Source: Sclerurus mexicanus
Lineage: Eukaryota; Chordata; Aves; Passeriformes; Furnariidae
Direction of reading: 5' to 3'
Assembly: GCA_013396755.1 (NCBI GenBank)
Contig: VWZF01000445.1
Span: 2,931,058-2,995,057, forward strand
Length of the DNA stretch: 64,000 nucleotides
Positions 50,501 through 62,602 of the stretch are shown here, in pieces. The position numbers were made by a program, and so were the translations under genes. Numbering within the stretch: the stretch's first letter is position 1; every line of letters begins with the position of its first letter. The notes beneath the pieces were generated by a model. That model did not search any database. It was not told where the DNA came from and saw only the letters and a program-made list of their open reading frames with translations.

Positions 50501-51112
50501 CTATATAACTCTTCCACATGATATGTCCATCTCTCTGTAAAGCAAGCTGGGTAGAAACTGAGCTTCTTTAAAATGTGATATCAGAGTATTCCTTTCTAAA
50601 CATTATAGCATCATTCCCAGAAATTAACTTTGAAGTGCTTTATGTGCTGGACACAATCTGCTTGCAGAGAAACATCCATCAGATAAATGTGGCAGAGAGC
50701 TAGGTTTAGTTGTTTGTCAGGTAAAATGTTCCCTTCTGAAAGGTCTGCTCACAATGAAAAGAAATGAAAATATGAGTAGAAATTTGTAAAAGGTCATGGG
50801 TAGTTGGACCTGATTAAGATTAGTTTGTTGCATAGGGTTTTCCATAATTAATAATGGTATTTAACACTAATTAAGAATCCTTCACACACCTAGAAATTAT
50901 GATTTCCTCCTGCTGAAGTACATCAGAGAACCTGAAATGACACTATTTCTAGTGCATCTGAACTAATGGGTATCAAGATATTTTTGGTTTCATCTGTATT
51001 CAGGGGGATGCAACACTCTCCTCTGTCTGTCTTCCATTTATAACTGCTATTATTAACTCCTCCACTTTTTTTCCTAATTCCAAAAGTTTTAAAAGAAAAG
51101 AAGTAGGGGAGA
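50501..51112. other. Single-copy DNA, no gene seen
   Basis: AT-rich sequence leading into a pyrimidine repeat. Confidence 0.4.
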
Positions 51113-51176
51113 TTCTTCCTTCCTCCCTTTCTCCTTTCCTTCCTCCCTTCCTTCCTCCCTTCCTCCCTTCCTTCAG
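51113..51176 (-). repeat. Pyrimidine (TTCC)n microsatellite
   Basis: Imperfect array of CTTCC and CTCC units, purely C/T on the plus strand. A minus-strand frame through it (EGRKGGRKGG…) is a repeat artefact. Confidence 0.9.
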
Positions 51177-53186
51177 CAACCAGGGTGAACAGGTAAATTT
51201 CATTTTCTCCCAGAGCATTTTGATATTAAAGTTTTGCTACTGTCATACAAATCAGATTTATGGGTCACTCTTTCAAGCTGTTTCCTGTTTCGTTCCGTCC
51301 CTGGTTCAAGAGCAGAATTGCCATGTCCTCATGAGGAGATAGGAGTCACAGCAAGGTGAGAGCAAAATCCAGGCAGACTGTGATACTTCCCCCACAGCTG
51401 AGCATCAGTGCAAGACACTTAACAAAACCTTACCTGAGAACACAGACAAGGTCAAATGCCAAAAATTGAAGCTGCAAAGGGGATCCTTGAAGACAGGAAA
51501 TAGGTACATGAAAAAGAAACGTAGTGTCCTTGTTTTGTTCTTTAGGGAATATTCTGTACCTTATCCATTGTAAATCATTCTTTCTTCAGTGAATGATTGG
51601 CTGTTGTCCTTTGCTTGCACACCTTAGTTTCCCAGGGATATTACAAAGGGTGGCTTTTTTGGGGTAGCCTTTATGCCAACTAGATGATGAAAACCAAGAA
51701 ACCTCTCACAGACTCACTCTTCAAACTGCTTGCACAATTTAATTAATCTTAAAAGAAAACTCAGTATTTATTTACTTGTTTTCAAATAAACAAAGCTTTT
51801 TAATTTAGTTACTGGCTTGTTTTCAAGGAAACTTTTGTTCACAAATGTTAGACCTGCAGCAGCCAGTCACACAAGCTAGCATTGTTTTCACTTGCTGAGG
51901 CTTTATGCAATTTTGCCTTTTTTACTGCAAGTGAATGACCATTAGGCCATCGTTAGGATAACTGATACTGACGAATCAGATTTCTGTCAAAAAAGATTTT
52001 ATACTTCATGTCCTCCTTGCTTGCAATTATCAAGTTTTTTAACACAGTTTGAGAAGTAAATTAAAATTATTGACTTAAATCTGTAAATCAAAAAGCAAGA
52101 TATAATATGCCAAAATTTTTAGGTAACAAATTTCAACAGTCTTGAGCTGATATACATTATTTTTTAATTATATTAGCTATATCATTAATTATAATTACCT
52201 GATCCTGCTGTTGGTAAGTCTAGAACCTTCCTGTCAAAGATTTGTTATCTACCGTCAGTTTCTCCCTTCTTAGTAAATATTTTTATGAATTAACAATACA
52301 ACCTAATATATTACTCTGAAAATCTCTAATTTCTTAAGTTATACAATTCCTCTTTATTAAACATTAAAGGACCGAATTATTGCATATAAATAAAAGAAAA
52401 AGGAAAAGAGATTGATCCTAGGTCAGATATTGTAATTCTCACCTGACTCTAGTGGGTTTATTTGAATGCATAAATAAAATAGAACTTGCTGAGAAATGCT
52501 TATAAGATTGTACTTCTGTTTTATTCAGAAAGTCAGAAATTATTAAAAAGAAGAGGGAGAAACTAGCAACTTATCAAATAGATGGTCCTTTAATATGTTG
52601 CCTAATGAGTTGCAAAACAAAAATAGTATCATATGCTAACCTGTAAATCAATCAGTGTTATTGTGGGGAAAAATAAACTACAGGTACTGTTTTTAGAAAA
52701 GATAGAAATCAATGTCTTAGTGTGTTATGAGAAAAATTATTAAATCCTTTTTTTTTTTCATAATGGACTTCATCTATATGAAAGTTATCAGGAACCAATT
52801 GGCTTCAATTATTCCCTTGAACATCTAAGAAAGACAAACCATGGACATAAAAAGCTTCTGTATTTTGCATATTCATAATACCTCAGTGAATCACCAGGAA
52901 TGGCAATAGTGTTATCTGAATGCTAATGTAGAACCAACAGATGAGTTGAAGGGCAAAGCAACACAGAAATAAGCCAGATTTTCCCACTTGAATTCACAAC
53001 TTAATTGTGAACACTTGTATTTTTCTTTTTCCATTATGACCATTTCCTCTCTTATCTTCTTTCATTAAAAAATCTAGTAACTTAATCTACAATACATATA
53101 CAATAACATGTAGGTTATTTCATAGGGTTTTTTATATCAACAACAATCAGTACAAAAGATGTCATTTTTAAAAGAAAATCAGAGAT
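51177..53186. other. Single-copy AT-rich DNA, no gene seen
   Basis: No repeat family or exon recognised; a near-pure A/T stretch lies near 52150-52200. Confidence 0.45.
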
Positions 53187-53226
53187 ATTCAATGATTAGG
53201 CTGAAGCATCAGCCTAATCATTGAAT
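53187..53226. repeat. Perfect 18-bp inverted repeat with 4-nt loop
   Basis: attcaatgattaggctga (53187-53204) is followed by the loop agca (53205-53208) and then the exact complement tcagcctaatcattgaat (53209-53226). All 18 pairs match and pairing stops abruptly on both sides. The stem is too short for a normal pre-miRNA. Confidence 0.95.
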
Positions 53227-55446
53227 GCCTTAAGGGTTAGTAGGTATGCATAATAAAATAATGCAACATCCCTTTCTACTCAGTCTAGCAAAGAGTGCAT
53301 GCTTACAGCAGGAAATCCTCATCATCATTTATCAGAGTAGCAGGTATCTCTGTTTTCAAAAAGTTACCTTCAAAGGGCATATATCTAAAACTGCCCTCAG
53401 AATCAATTTCTATTCTACCATAAAATTAATTGCCCTTTTAGCTTTACGGAATATATTTCAGAATTTAATGTGAGTAAGATGAAAAACGTACTTAATCTAT
53501 AAGAGATCAACATTTTTACACAAATGAGGTGGCAGGAAAGCCAATACCCAAAAAGAACTCTTTCAAAAATATAATGTTTACTTTTCTGTATGTATGACTG
53601 CAGATGTCATTTCAGGGATGCTCATGAGGGTATGTAAATTCAGGGTCATACTGTTTGCCATTCTTTCCCTCGGATAACTTTGCAAATTACTAAGACCTAT
53701 TTAGAAGAATTCTCTGGAAAGATACCGAATACCTCAGATGTATGTGATGAGTGATGTCAATGCTACGCTGGGCACTAATTATGCCGTTATAACACACCAA
53801 GCTGATATTGCAGCTCTTATGAAAACATGAGGACCCCCGCCAGCACCAGTCTTAAATAGAAATAACATCTAATATACAACTCAGGATGGAAAGCTGTTAA
53901 CTGAAAAGGATTTTGTTGATGAGCAAGCACTAAGAGCTGTGTAGTTTAATGGAGAAGAGTTTCAATGATGGTGTAAGGTCTCATTTGCCAGCTGTGAAGC
54001 ACAAGCCTCTTCAGAACACACAGAAAAGTCCCATGGGGTTGATGGCCAAGTCTTTGCAAGTCCAGATTCCTCACATCCTCCTTTCCAGAGTGGCATCATA
54101 AAAAATTTAATAACCAGCATTCGCATCACAGAAGATTGTGGAATGCTTTACTTAGGCTAGTTACTAAAGTCATTAACATGATTCTTTGAGGTGCTGAGAG
54201 TCTCTCTGAAAATTTAATCAGCATTGTTGTCGAGCAGAATTAAATTAATTCATTCTGGTGTTTTGTGTTCTGAGACTCAGTTATCTCAAGCTGCTCCTGC
54301 TGCCCATCTTACAGCTACTTATAAATGGACTGGTCTATATATTGAGTTATGCTTCTTTCTAAGACTTAGAGGAAATTCTGTTCATCCTTTCTAAGTATCT
54401 TTCCACCAGGAGTGAAATTATCAGAGCACTTTGTATGAGTAAGGTTTTATGTCTGGGAGAGTTAAAGTGTCCCACCCGGCTGGAGCAACAGGGAGCCCTG
54501 TATTATCAATGCCTCTGGCAATGACAGAAGGAGAAGATGGTAGGAAGAGATATCCTGCCTCTTTTGTTTGTGTCTGCAGTCCATTTCTCATTGCATTCTC
54601 CAGTGTCTAGAGTAAATTTGGGGATTTTAAAGGGTAGATTCCTGCCTAGTCCCTTTAGTGTCTGTTTATTGTCTTGTCTTTTCAATGAGTTTATTTAATC
54701 CCTTTCTCAATTGGTAATGCTTGCCTTTGAAGCAGCCTACAGCACCAAATAGCGGAGATTCAGTACATACTATGAAAAGAAATCCTTTCATTTATGTGTC
54801 TGAACATGAATTTCCACTACTTTCAGTGAGCACCTTCAGTTCAAGTATTGTGAGAGCTGGTGAATGAATAGTCCAGCATAAGCTTGTAAACTTCCATTAT
54901 ATTGCTTCTTGGTTTTCTCCTGTGTAAGATCCCATCCCTGGGAGTGACTTTCTGAGTCACTGGGTGACTTTGTAAGGCAGTTGTTCCATCCATGTGACAT
55001 TTTACTTACCATTTTTTGTACTTTATTTGGTTTACATTTAGTTGCTACTTCACTGCAAGCATTAGTTTTATCACAGTATAGTTTTTGGTAAACTAAGACA
55101 CTTCTTGGGAACGCCCAATTATATTTTAAAATTTGTTTAGCTTTACATATTTGGAAATTCCAAAGTACATTCACTGTTTCTACTACTCAAAGAATTCTTA
55201 TTTCAACTTTCTTTTGGAGAAAACGTCAGCTTGGGACAAATCAAATTTGCCTGTGACTATACATTACAACTGTGCCAGCTAAGGAATTGAACTTACTCCT
55301 CAGCCTTTTTCATGGCCTAGGTAGGTACAATCCATTCCATGTGGGATTCACTGCAGCTAACTTTAGACATCTATAGTTTAGTCGTCTAGATATGAATTAG
55401 TCACTTTGGATTCTCTTTATAGTTACCAGAGAGAAAAGGCCCTTTT
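53227..55446. other. Single-copy DNA, possibly conserved non-coding, no gene seen
   Basis: The section 53.75-54.3 kb has more balanced composition than its surroundings and contains clustered TAAT/ATTA words near 54210-54260, features often seen in conserved vertebrate enhancers. Conservation cannot be judged from one sequence. A 112-codon minus frame at 54836-55174 has no recognisable domain. Confidence 0.3.
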
Positions 55447-55506
55447 AGAACATGATTCATCTGACCTATTTAGATATCTACTTAAGAATAAGATGAATCA
55501 TGTTCT
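55447..55506. repeat. Perfect 16-bp inverted repeat with palindromic loop
   Basis: agaacatgattcatct (55447-55462) and its exact complement agatgaatcatgttct (55491-55506) flank a 28-nt loop. The loop itself contains the 10-bp palindrome tagatatcta (55471-55480) and a cttaag palindrome. Confidence 0.95.
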
Positions 55507-55724
55507 GTAACTTTTTTCCCATCCCTTGACTATGAAGGGAATTAAAATATTGACTTCTACAAGTAGATTTCATTGCACATATTCCTCTCTATGTGTTATT
55601 TTGGCACTTTTTTTCCAACAAAAATTTAGTCTGGGTATCATGGGATGACTCAATTGTCATAGCAAATTTTCAGCTGAATTTCTGTTAAACTGTAAACCAC
55701 TGCTACAGCTGCTGTGGCAGGTAT
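55507..55724. other. Short single-copy stretch, nothing recognised
   Basis: AT-rich sequence between the inverted repeat and a CR1 cluster. Confidence 0.4.
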
Positions 55725-55830
55725 GATGTATTCAAGGAGTTTCACACCCTTCTTAAACGATGGGCCACAGAACTGCATGATACTCAAGGTGAGGCTGCAC
55801 CAACACTCAACACAACAGGGTAATCACAGA
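55725..55830 (-). mobile_element. CR1-type LINE fragment, antisense
   Basis: On the minus strand it contains 'ggtgcagcctcaccttgagt' and 'atcatgcagttctgtggccc', the CR1 segment equivalent to LVRPHLEYCVQFW. About 100 bp survive. The same segment occurs in sense orientation at about 56215-56310. Confidence 0.75.
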
Positions 55831-55854
55831 GAAATGAAGGAATGGAGGAAAATC

Positions 55855-56763
55855 TGGAGCAAGTAGAATTTGTTTCATGATCAGGTTAGAGAATACTTAA
55901 GGAAATTGGACATACGTGAGTCCATGGCCTTGATCTACTGACAAGAGCTGAGGAAGGTGGCACATGGCATTGTGAGGCTGCTCTCAATTATCTTGGTTGA
56001 TCATGGCAACCAGGAGAAATGCCTGAAGAAGTCCTGCATCTAGGAAAGAATAACCCCAGATACCATTGCATGCTGGGAACCACCCAACTAAAAAGCTGTT
56101 TGGCAGAAAAGGACCTGGCAGATAGCAAGTTGAACATGAGCCAGAAATGTATTCTTGAAGGCTAATCGTACTCAGGACTGCATCAAACAAAGGATTATCT
56201 GAAAGTTGAAGAAGGTGATCTTTCCAATCTATCCAGCACTAGTGAGGCCACACCTGTGTCCCATTCTGGACATCTCAGAACAAGAGGCACATGGACATAT
56301 TGGAGGTAGTCCAATGAAGGACCACAAAGATGAGGAAGGAATTAGAGCAAATCTCCTATGAGGAAAGTCTGAGAGAGCTGGGACTGTTCAGCCCAGGGAA
56401 TAGAAGGCTCAGGGGGGAAATCTTATCAATGTTTACAAGTACTTGAAGAGAAGGTGTGAAGAGGATGAGGCCAGGCTTTTAGTAGTGCCTAGTGGGAGGA
56501 CAAGAGAAAATGGGTGCAAAATGACACACAGAAGGTTCTTTATGAACATCTGGAACCACTTTTTGACTATAAAAGTGACTGAGCACTGGAAAAGGTTACC
56601 CAGTGAAGTTGTAAAGTCTCAATCTCTGGATACATTCAAAGGTCATTTGGACACTATCCTGAAAAAATGTCTTTAGGCAACCCTGCTTGAGCAGGCAGGA
56701 TTAGATCACGTGACCTCCAGAGGTGCCTTCCAACCTCAACATTTCCATAAATCTGTGACTTTA
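55855..56763 (+). mobile_element. CR1-type LINE, ~0.9-kb 3' portion
   Basis: The longest LINE copy here. In order it shows: 'gtgagtccatggccttgat' (start of the RT-proximal region), 'attgtgaggctgctctcaat', a jump to 'cagaaaaggacctggcagat' and 'aagttgaacatgagccagaa', then 'ctagtgaggccacacctgtg', 'gtccaatgaaggaccacaaa', 'gagagctgggactgttcagc', 'aatgggtgcaaaatgacaca', 'actggaaaaggttacccagt', 'gcaggattagatcacgtgac' and the tail 'ttccataaatctgtgact'. Much of the central RT region is missing between about 56030 and 56060. The 77-codon frame at 56443-56676 is LINE sequence in the 3' coding end. Confidence 0.93.
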
Positions 56764-59744
56764 TGAACTAACAACAGAAGCAAAGTTGTTGGTTTTTGTT
56801 TGGTTTTTTTTTCTTCAGACTGAGAATCAGTCAATATCACACTGTGATAAGTTTTAAAAAGAATGTTCAGAGATGGTGGTGATACTGTAATCTGTTAGTA
56901 CTGGTGCCTACAAAGTGGTGCAGTGCAGCAAAATTCTTGTGTTCCCAAACACCAGATTATTTCTTCAGTCTTGTTCTTTGGTCTTAACCTGTGAAGTACA
57001 TCATGTTCTTTTTGTGTACTGCAGAACAGGTTCTGAAAAAATCTTTCTATTCAAGGCATTATAGACTGTTCTCTCTGGCAAGACAACTTAAGCATTGCCC
57101 ATCCTTAGCACACTTCAATATGCTATGTCTTTGCCTGTAAAATTCTGTTGTTCATTAACTGTTAAATATCAAATTCTTGATAATTTTCAGGATTTAATTT
57201 TTTCATTATCTCATCCACAATAGATCTCTTACCTCCATACCTCAAGGTCCATACCTTGAAGATCAATCAGAAGCCTTTGTGATTATTTGCCTTTCTGTGA
57301 TATGTATGTTTTAAACATATTCTCCATATTTTTGCATTGGGTGCTGCACTTCACATTTCTGTAGCGGGAATTTCATGGTTAGCTTCCTCTGCCTGACTTA
57401 ACTGAAAGCTGTTTAAAAAACATCAAGGGCTTCAGAGCCAGCTATTGTCAGGATTGCACCTTAGTTCTGACTACCTTCAACTTTACTTTCATGCATTACT
57501 TGGAGTTACTGCATAAAGAACTGTTTAAATCTTCTGTACTCATCTTCACATTTTCAGAATTATAGAGCTGGTGAGACTTGCACTCTTCTTTTCAGAATAT
57601 CTTAGTAGTTTGCTTTATTTCTTGTTATTACTATTAAGAAATTAATCAGAAGTGTCATTCCCATATTTTCTGCTTGAAGACTGCCATTCTTAGGATAACC
57701 TTCAGTTCAGCAATGTGATCCATAGTCTCCCCAGTAGACTATTCCCCTTTTATCTTTGTGTTACCTTTAACAATCAGTTATACCCCCTCTCCTTTCTTGA
57801 ACTCCTTCCTGCCTTTTCCATTTATTACTTCTTCGGGGACAAAGGCAGCAGAATCTGTCCCTAAACCTACACTAAGAGTTCATCTCCGCTTCTCTCTCAT
57901 TTAAATCAGTAATCTGAACAGAGTCTCTGTTTATTAACTAGTGCCCTAATTTACTTTTCCCCTTGTCCTCTCTTGTTTAAGATTTTCACCTTTCATTCAT
58001 TCTTACTGTGTCTTTAAAACTTGTTTTCCTATTATTTTAAGACATAATTTTTTCTTATTCAGTAATGAACTAAAAGATCTTTCATTACTTTCAGCTTTCC
58101 CATAAAAAAGACATCTTTAAAAATTATATATATATAACTTCTCACATCCTGCTGCATGTCTAAATTTCTTAAATGCAAAAGAAATAAAAATATACCTCAT
58201 TTTATATTTTAAAACAATTAAAATTAAATATTTCCATACTAACTTAATATTGCAATATCAGTAATTAAAAACATTAATAACGTGAGATTGCAACTGTTGG
58301 AGTCTTTTCTGCAATATATTGTTCCTTACCTATTATTTTGATGATCAGCTTGAAAATTAGCATGAAACACTAATGATGTACAGCCAGATTTATTAACTAT
58401 GGAACTAGATTATTTTCCCTACCTTCATGGGAGCTGTGTCACTTGTTAAGTAGAATTAATGGATACTAACTTGTTCAAACTCCCTATGGAATGACTATAC
58501 AAATTAAGTGTAAACAAAGACACAAACTGCCCCTTATCAAAGATACTAAATATATCTGTGTTAGCATACTCATATATAAGAATATCAGAGTTCTAAATTG
58601 TGAAATATTGTTCCTCAGTAAATGATATTGTATTTCACAGAACTGTCATTGCTAGGTATATTCAAATCACTGCTAACATTTTTCCTTTGTCTTTTATCAT
58701 GTTTCAATGAAATATGACACTCATCTCCATGCTTTCTTCAGAAATTTCTGCAGGTTTAGACTTATGCTAATATTTAGACACTCACATTCTAGCATGGATG
58801 AGTTTAATGCAACGAAATGAAACACAATGGGGTCAGGCAGAAATTAACATTTTTAGTGACACATTTCTTAATGAATAATAAAATTTAATTGGGATTACAT
58901 TGAGGTGTCATCTTTTGCAGCCAAAAGTGGCCTCCTCCAGTACTTTGAGCAGACTTTGAAGGACTAAACACTGTTTTATTTAGCATCCCATGTTTGCAGT
59001 CAGTCAGGGCACTCAGTTATAAATAAATAGAATTAATTCTGGTGGGGAACACTTGTCACCACCAATAGGAAGATATCAGGAAAGTATGAGCTGAACAGCA
59101 GCTCTGCTCACTTTACCAGGTTGTCTAGCACTTCAGCAGCTTTCACTTTTCAAAATCTGCTAACAGTCAAGGGAATCTCAGCAAAGACATGAGATCTACC
59201 AACAGTTGTGCTCTCTGTGCTGCTTGCTTCCTGTAATCTTATTGGAAACCCATTTTATTAAAACTAGATTTAGTTGGGCTGCTTTAATTTGCAGAAAGGT
59301 CACTTCACTGGTAACCTCACTTAAAAAGAGAACATAATGATATACTAGGAATTTGGGTAGGACTTTGGTTACCTATGCAGACTTACCGGTTTGATAAGTG
59401 TTCCTTCTACAAGGCTGTGACTATAGCATTTTTCACCAGTTACTTTTATAATTAAGAATTTCTCTGAAACATGGTAGAAGATAAGATTATAGCTGGGTAA
59501 AAGCTGCTTTAGGACTTGTCCTGCTAAAGTCAGAGCATTTTAACAATATTTAACAGTTACAAAAATATTTCCACATATGTGCAGTTCAAATTAAAGCATT
59601 AGGAGGAGATTTTTTCTGTCTTGCACCTCTATTTCAATGATGCACCCTGTGACCAGTCCTGTCAGTGTTTCCTCAGCCATCTGAAAAATAATACCAGTAA
59701 GACATTTTTGTTTCCTTGATCCCAGTAACTAGCATTATATGATG
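56764..59744. other. Single-copy AT-rich DNA, no gene seen
   Basis: No frames of note. A T/G patch near 56788-56812 and an (AT)n near 58118-58132 are the only simple repeats noticed. Confidence 0.45.
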
Positions 59745-60125
59745 TAACTTTGTAAATCCAAAGGCATTGTCCATCGGCCAAAATCTGCCCTCCAGAAGTC
59801 CAGAGTAGTGGTTTTGTTGACACCTTTCCTTACTTCTCCAAGAATCAAAAACTCAATAATTTTGTGGTCATTTTGCCCAAGATCACTTCTAACCATGCAT
59901 CACCCACCAGTTCTCTGCTCATAAACAGCAGGTCTAATGGGGCATCTACACTGTTTGGCTTTCTCACCATCTGTGTCAGGAGGTTATCTTACACATGCTC
60001 CAGGAACATCCTCTCTGTGATATTATATTTCCCACAGTCATCTGCTAAGTTGAAGTCCCCCATGAGAACAAAATATAGTGATCATGAGACTTCTCTTAGC
60101 TGCTTGTTGAATGTTTAATTTGCTA
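59745..60125 (-). mobile_element. CR1-type LINE, endonuclease-region fragment, antisense
   Basis: The minus strand gives VLMGDFNLADDCGKYN, then a degraded 'PLDLLFMSRELVGDAW' and 'TLDF…ADFG'-like end, matching the CR1 ORF2 endonuclease domain including the catalytic-region word GDFN. Stops and frameshifts abound. The plus-strand frame at 59864-60118 is a shadow. Confidence 0.88.
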
Positions 60126-61224
60126 AACTGCAGTGCAGATGCTGGATGTGCGCACTTTTTCTGATCCAGACTTCAGCAAACATAAGATAGAAGCTTATGG
60201 ATAGGACCTCCATATCCTAATCCTTAGATGAGTGTGTATTTTCTAATGCTTTTTTCTTTTTTTTTTTTTCATACTTCCATATTGAAACTATGGAACTCTT
60301 CCTTCAACTTTCCTGCCTTTTTTTTTTTTTCCTCTTAAGAGTGGAGATCAAAGAGTCATAGGTTACTTTCAAGACTATCACAGGCAGAAAACAAAGTTTG
60401 TTGGTATGTCCCTCGGAATAAAATCCTTTGAGGATTTTATTCTGGTTTTCACAGGTCTTCTGATTCTCCTACAGCCATACAGGTAGTGCCACGTGCACTT
60501 TCCCATCTTAATTGCATAGGAGAGAGGGTTTACTTTACAAATTTCTGCTTCCTAATATCCCCTCTACCAACCCACTTTCCATACTGAATTTATATGCTGA
60601 AATTCCATACTGACTTCAGATCCTTTAAAAAGCCCCACTGCTTACATGTAACTGCATCTGGGTGAACGGTCTGTTGGGATTTTCATCGCCTAGCCCATTG
60701 TGACAGAATACTTCTGTTTGAATTACACCTCCTCCAGGCTAATAAATTTTGATTGCTCTGCATTGTTAGCCATCTGCTCCCATCCCCTGGGATCCCAGTC
60801 CAAGATGGAGGTTGGAAGACAACAAATTAAACCCCGCAACAGACATAGTGCAATATAGTTTGTACACAAAATTAGTAAGCAGAGAATAAGCTGGTGCATA
60901 ACATTTGACTGAGACATTCATGGACATGCACTGGCTTTTCACAAGGCCTGCTGACTTATTATGAGTAACACAGTAGCTATAATTAAAATTTTCTAGCACT
61001 TTTTATTATAATACACTGTTTTCAGATTTTTATGTATTTACCAAAGTCTAAATAATGGAAAAAAGGCAAGGATTGAACCTTAAAAATCAGAACAAAGAGA
61101 CATATGGTAACCTAAACCATAAAAGGAAACACTCATATAAAATGCCAGAAGTCTTGAAGATCTATATTCCACTGCTGTCAGCAAATAAATTGTTCTGAGG
61201 GGCAAAATAATTCCATAAATAAAC
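60126..61224. other. Single-copy DNA with one strong hairpin; no gene seen
   Basis: T-runs near 60257-60269 and 60319-60330. The inverted repeat gaataaaatcct/aggattttattc is at 60416-60427 and 60431-60442 with a 3-nt loop. Two overlapping minus frames at 60723-60999 lack domains. Confidence 0.45.
60416..60442. repeat. Perfect 12-bp inverted repeat, 3-nt loop
   Basis: gaataaaatcct pairs with aggattttattc around ttg; one G-T wobble and one C-G pair could extend it outward. Confidence 0.85.
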
Positions 61225-61535
61225 ATCACCGTGGTCAATTGCCAACTGGATTTAACTCCATTCACCACCCATCCAGCCAATTTTTTACCCAGCAAACAGA
61301 GCATCTGTGCAAGACACAAGCAGCCAGTTTCTCCAGCAGAATGCTGTAGGAAATGGTGTCAAAGTCTTAAATGAAGTCCAGTCAAATACATCCACACTCT
61401 TTCTCTCATTCAGTAAGTGAGTCATTTTGTCATAGAAGGCGATCAGCTTGGTCAAGCAGGACCTGCCTTTTGTAAAACCATGCTAGCTTGGCCTGATCGC
61501 CTTGTTGTGCCATGTGATAATTAAAAATTGTTTAT
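61225..61535 (-). mobile_element. CR1-type LINE, RT-region fragment, antisense
   Basis: The minus strand reads GFTKGRSCLTKLIAFYDKM, then THLLNERKSVDVFDW, and after frame changes VVNGVKSSWQLTT, all conserved CR1 RT landmarks in the right order for one element. The motif-A acidic core is disrupted. The 79-codon minus frame at 61080-61319 begins in non-repeat sequence and overlaps this remnant. Confidence 0.88.
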
Positions 61536-62422
61536 TTACCAAATGAGGTATAGCCCTTTGGAAAACATAGGATATTTCATGGTGTACCTGTTATGTATTT
61601 GCTCATAAATTAGACATTTGTATTAGTTTAATTTGCCAGACATTTTTCATGACTGTTGAAAGTTTTAGCGTACTCTCTTGTTTAAAGGAAGAAAGGTAAT
61701 TTCAAAGAAATTAAAAGATCATTATATGCAGTTTATTGCTTAATAACTGTTTTTTTCTTAAATTATTCTACATAGAATGAAAGCGTTAAATGAGACCATA
61801 TTTTCATCTGAAACAGCACTATTTTTATGTGTTTGTGTAACAGCTGATTACAATTCTGACTGATAAAACACTGCTAGCTTAATAAATGCAAAAATAAAAG
61901 CAGTGACGAACTATCATCTTTATCATCATGTTCAAGAACATAGTCTCTGAAATGGTGTTTTGTTAGTGCTTGTTCTACCATCACCAAGAAAACCTGTGCC
62001 ATATAACAGTGTACTAGGAGTATTTAAGGGATATAAGGAATTTGGGAAGACTGCCCTTATGATTCTTATTTGATGACATAGGTCAAGGAATAAGTAAAAA
62101 CAAACCCTTAACAAAAGAGACAAATTTTATTTCACAGTTTTCACATCACTAGAAACGACAGTAATTTAAAGCCTGATTTCTTTTTGGGAGGCAACTGTTG
62201 CAATTTTAAGAGGAATTTAGGTATGAGCTTTAACAAGCATGGAATTGCAGCCAAAAACTGAATAATAACAAGCCAAAACAAAATTATTTTTATTAGATTT
62301 TAAACAGGAAGATAAAATTTGCTTCACAATTAGACACTTTTCAAAGCTATCACATGTAAGAGCAGTGTGCAAGGAGAGAGAGAGCTCACAAATGCTATTT
62401 GTCTTCAATGTTTGTGTTCAAC
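61536..62422. other. Single-copy AT-rich DNA, no gene seen
   Basis: Short minus-strand frames only; nothing recognised. Confidence 0.45.
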
Positions 62423-62602
62423 ACAAAAGAAAAAGAAAGAAAAAGAAAACAAAACAACCCCTCCAAAAATAAACCCCAAACCTCTCAAAAAAATAAAAAA
62501 AATCAACCAGACTAAAAAAAAACACACAAAAACCTAAAACTCCTAAAAAACAACAACAAAACCCACAAATACCCAAGAAACCTCAAACCAACGAACACCC
62601 GG
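62423..62602 (-). repeat. Long A/C-rich low-complexity tract
   Basis: About 180 bp nearly free of G and poor in T on the plus strand, beginning with GAAAA units and continuing with AAACCCC, CAACAACA and AAAACC words. It is the longest tract of this class in the window. Confidence 0.85.

Noticed and set aside
51280..51330. tRNA-like word 'ccctggttcaagagc'
   Set aside because: Does not fit the B-box consensus and no cloverleaf can be built around it.
53187..53226. Pre-miRNA or Rho-independent terminator
   Set aside because: The stem is too short for a vertebrate pre-miRNA, and bacterial-type terminators are not expected in this nuclear bird DNA.
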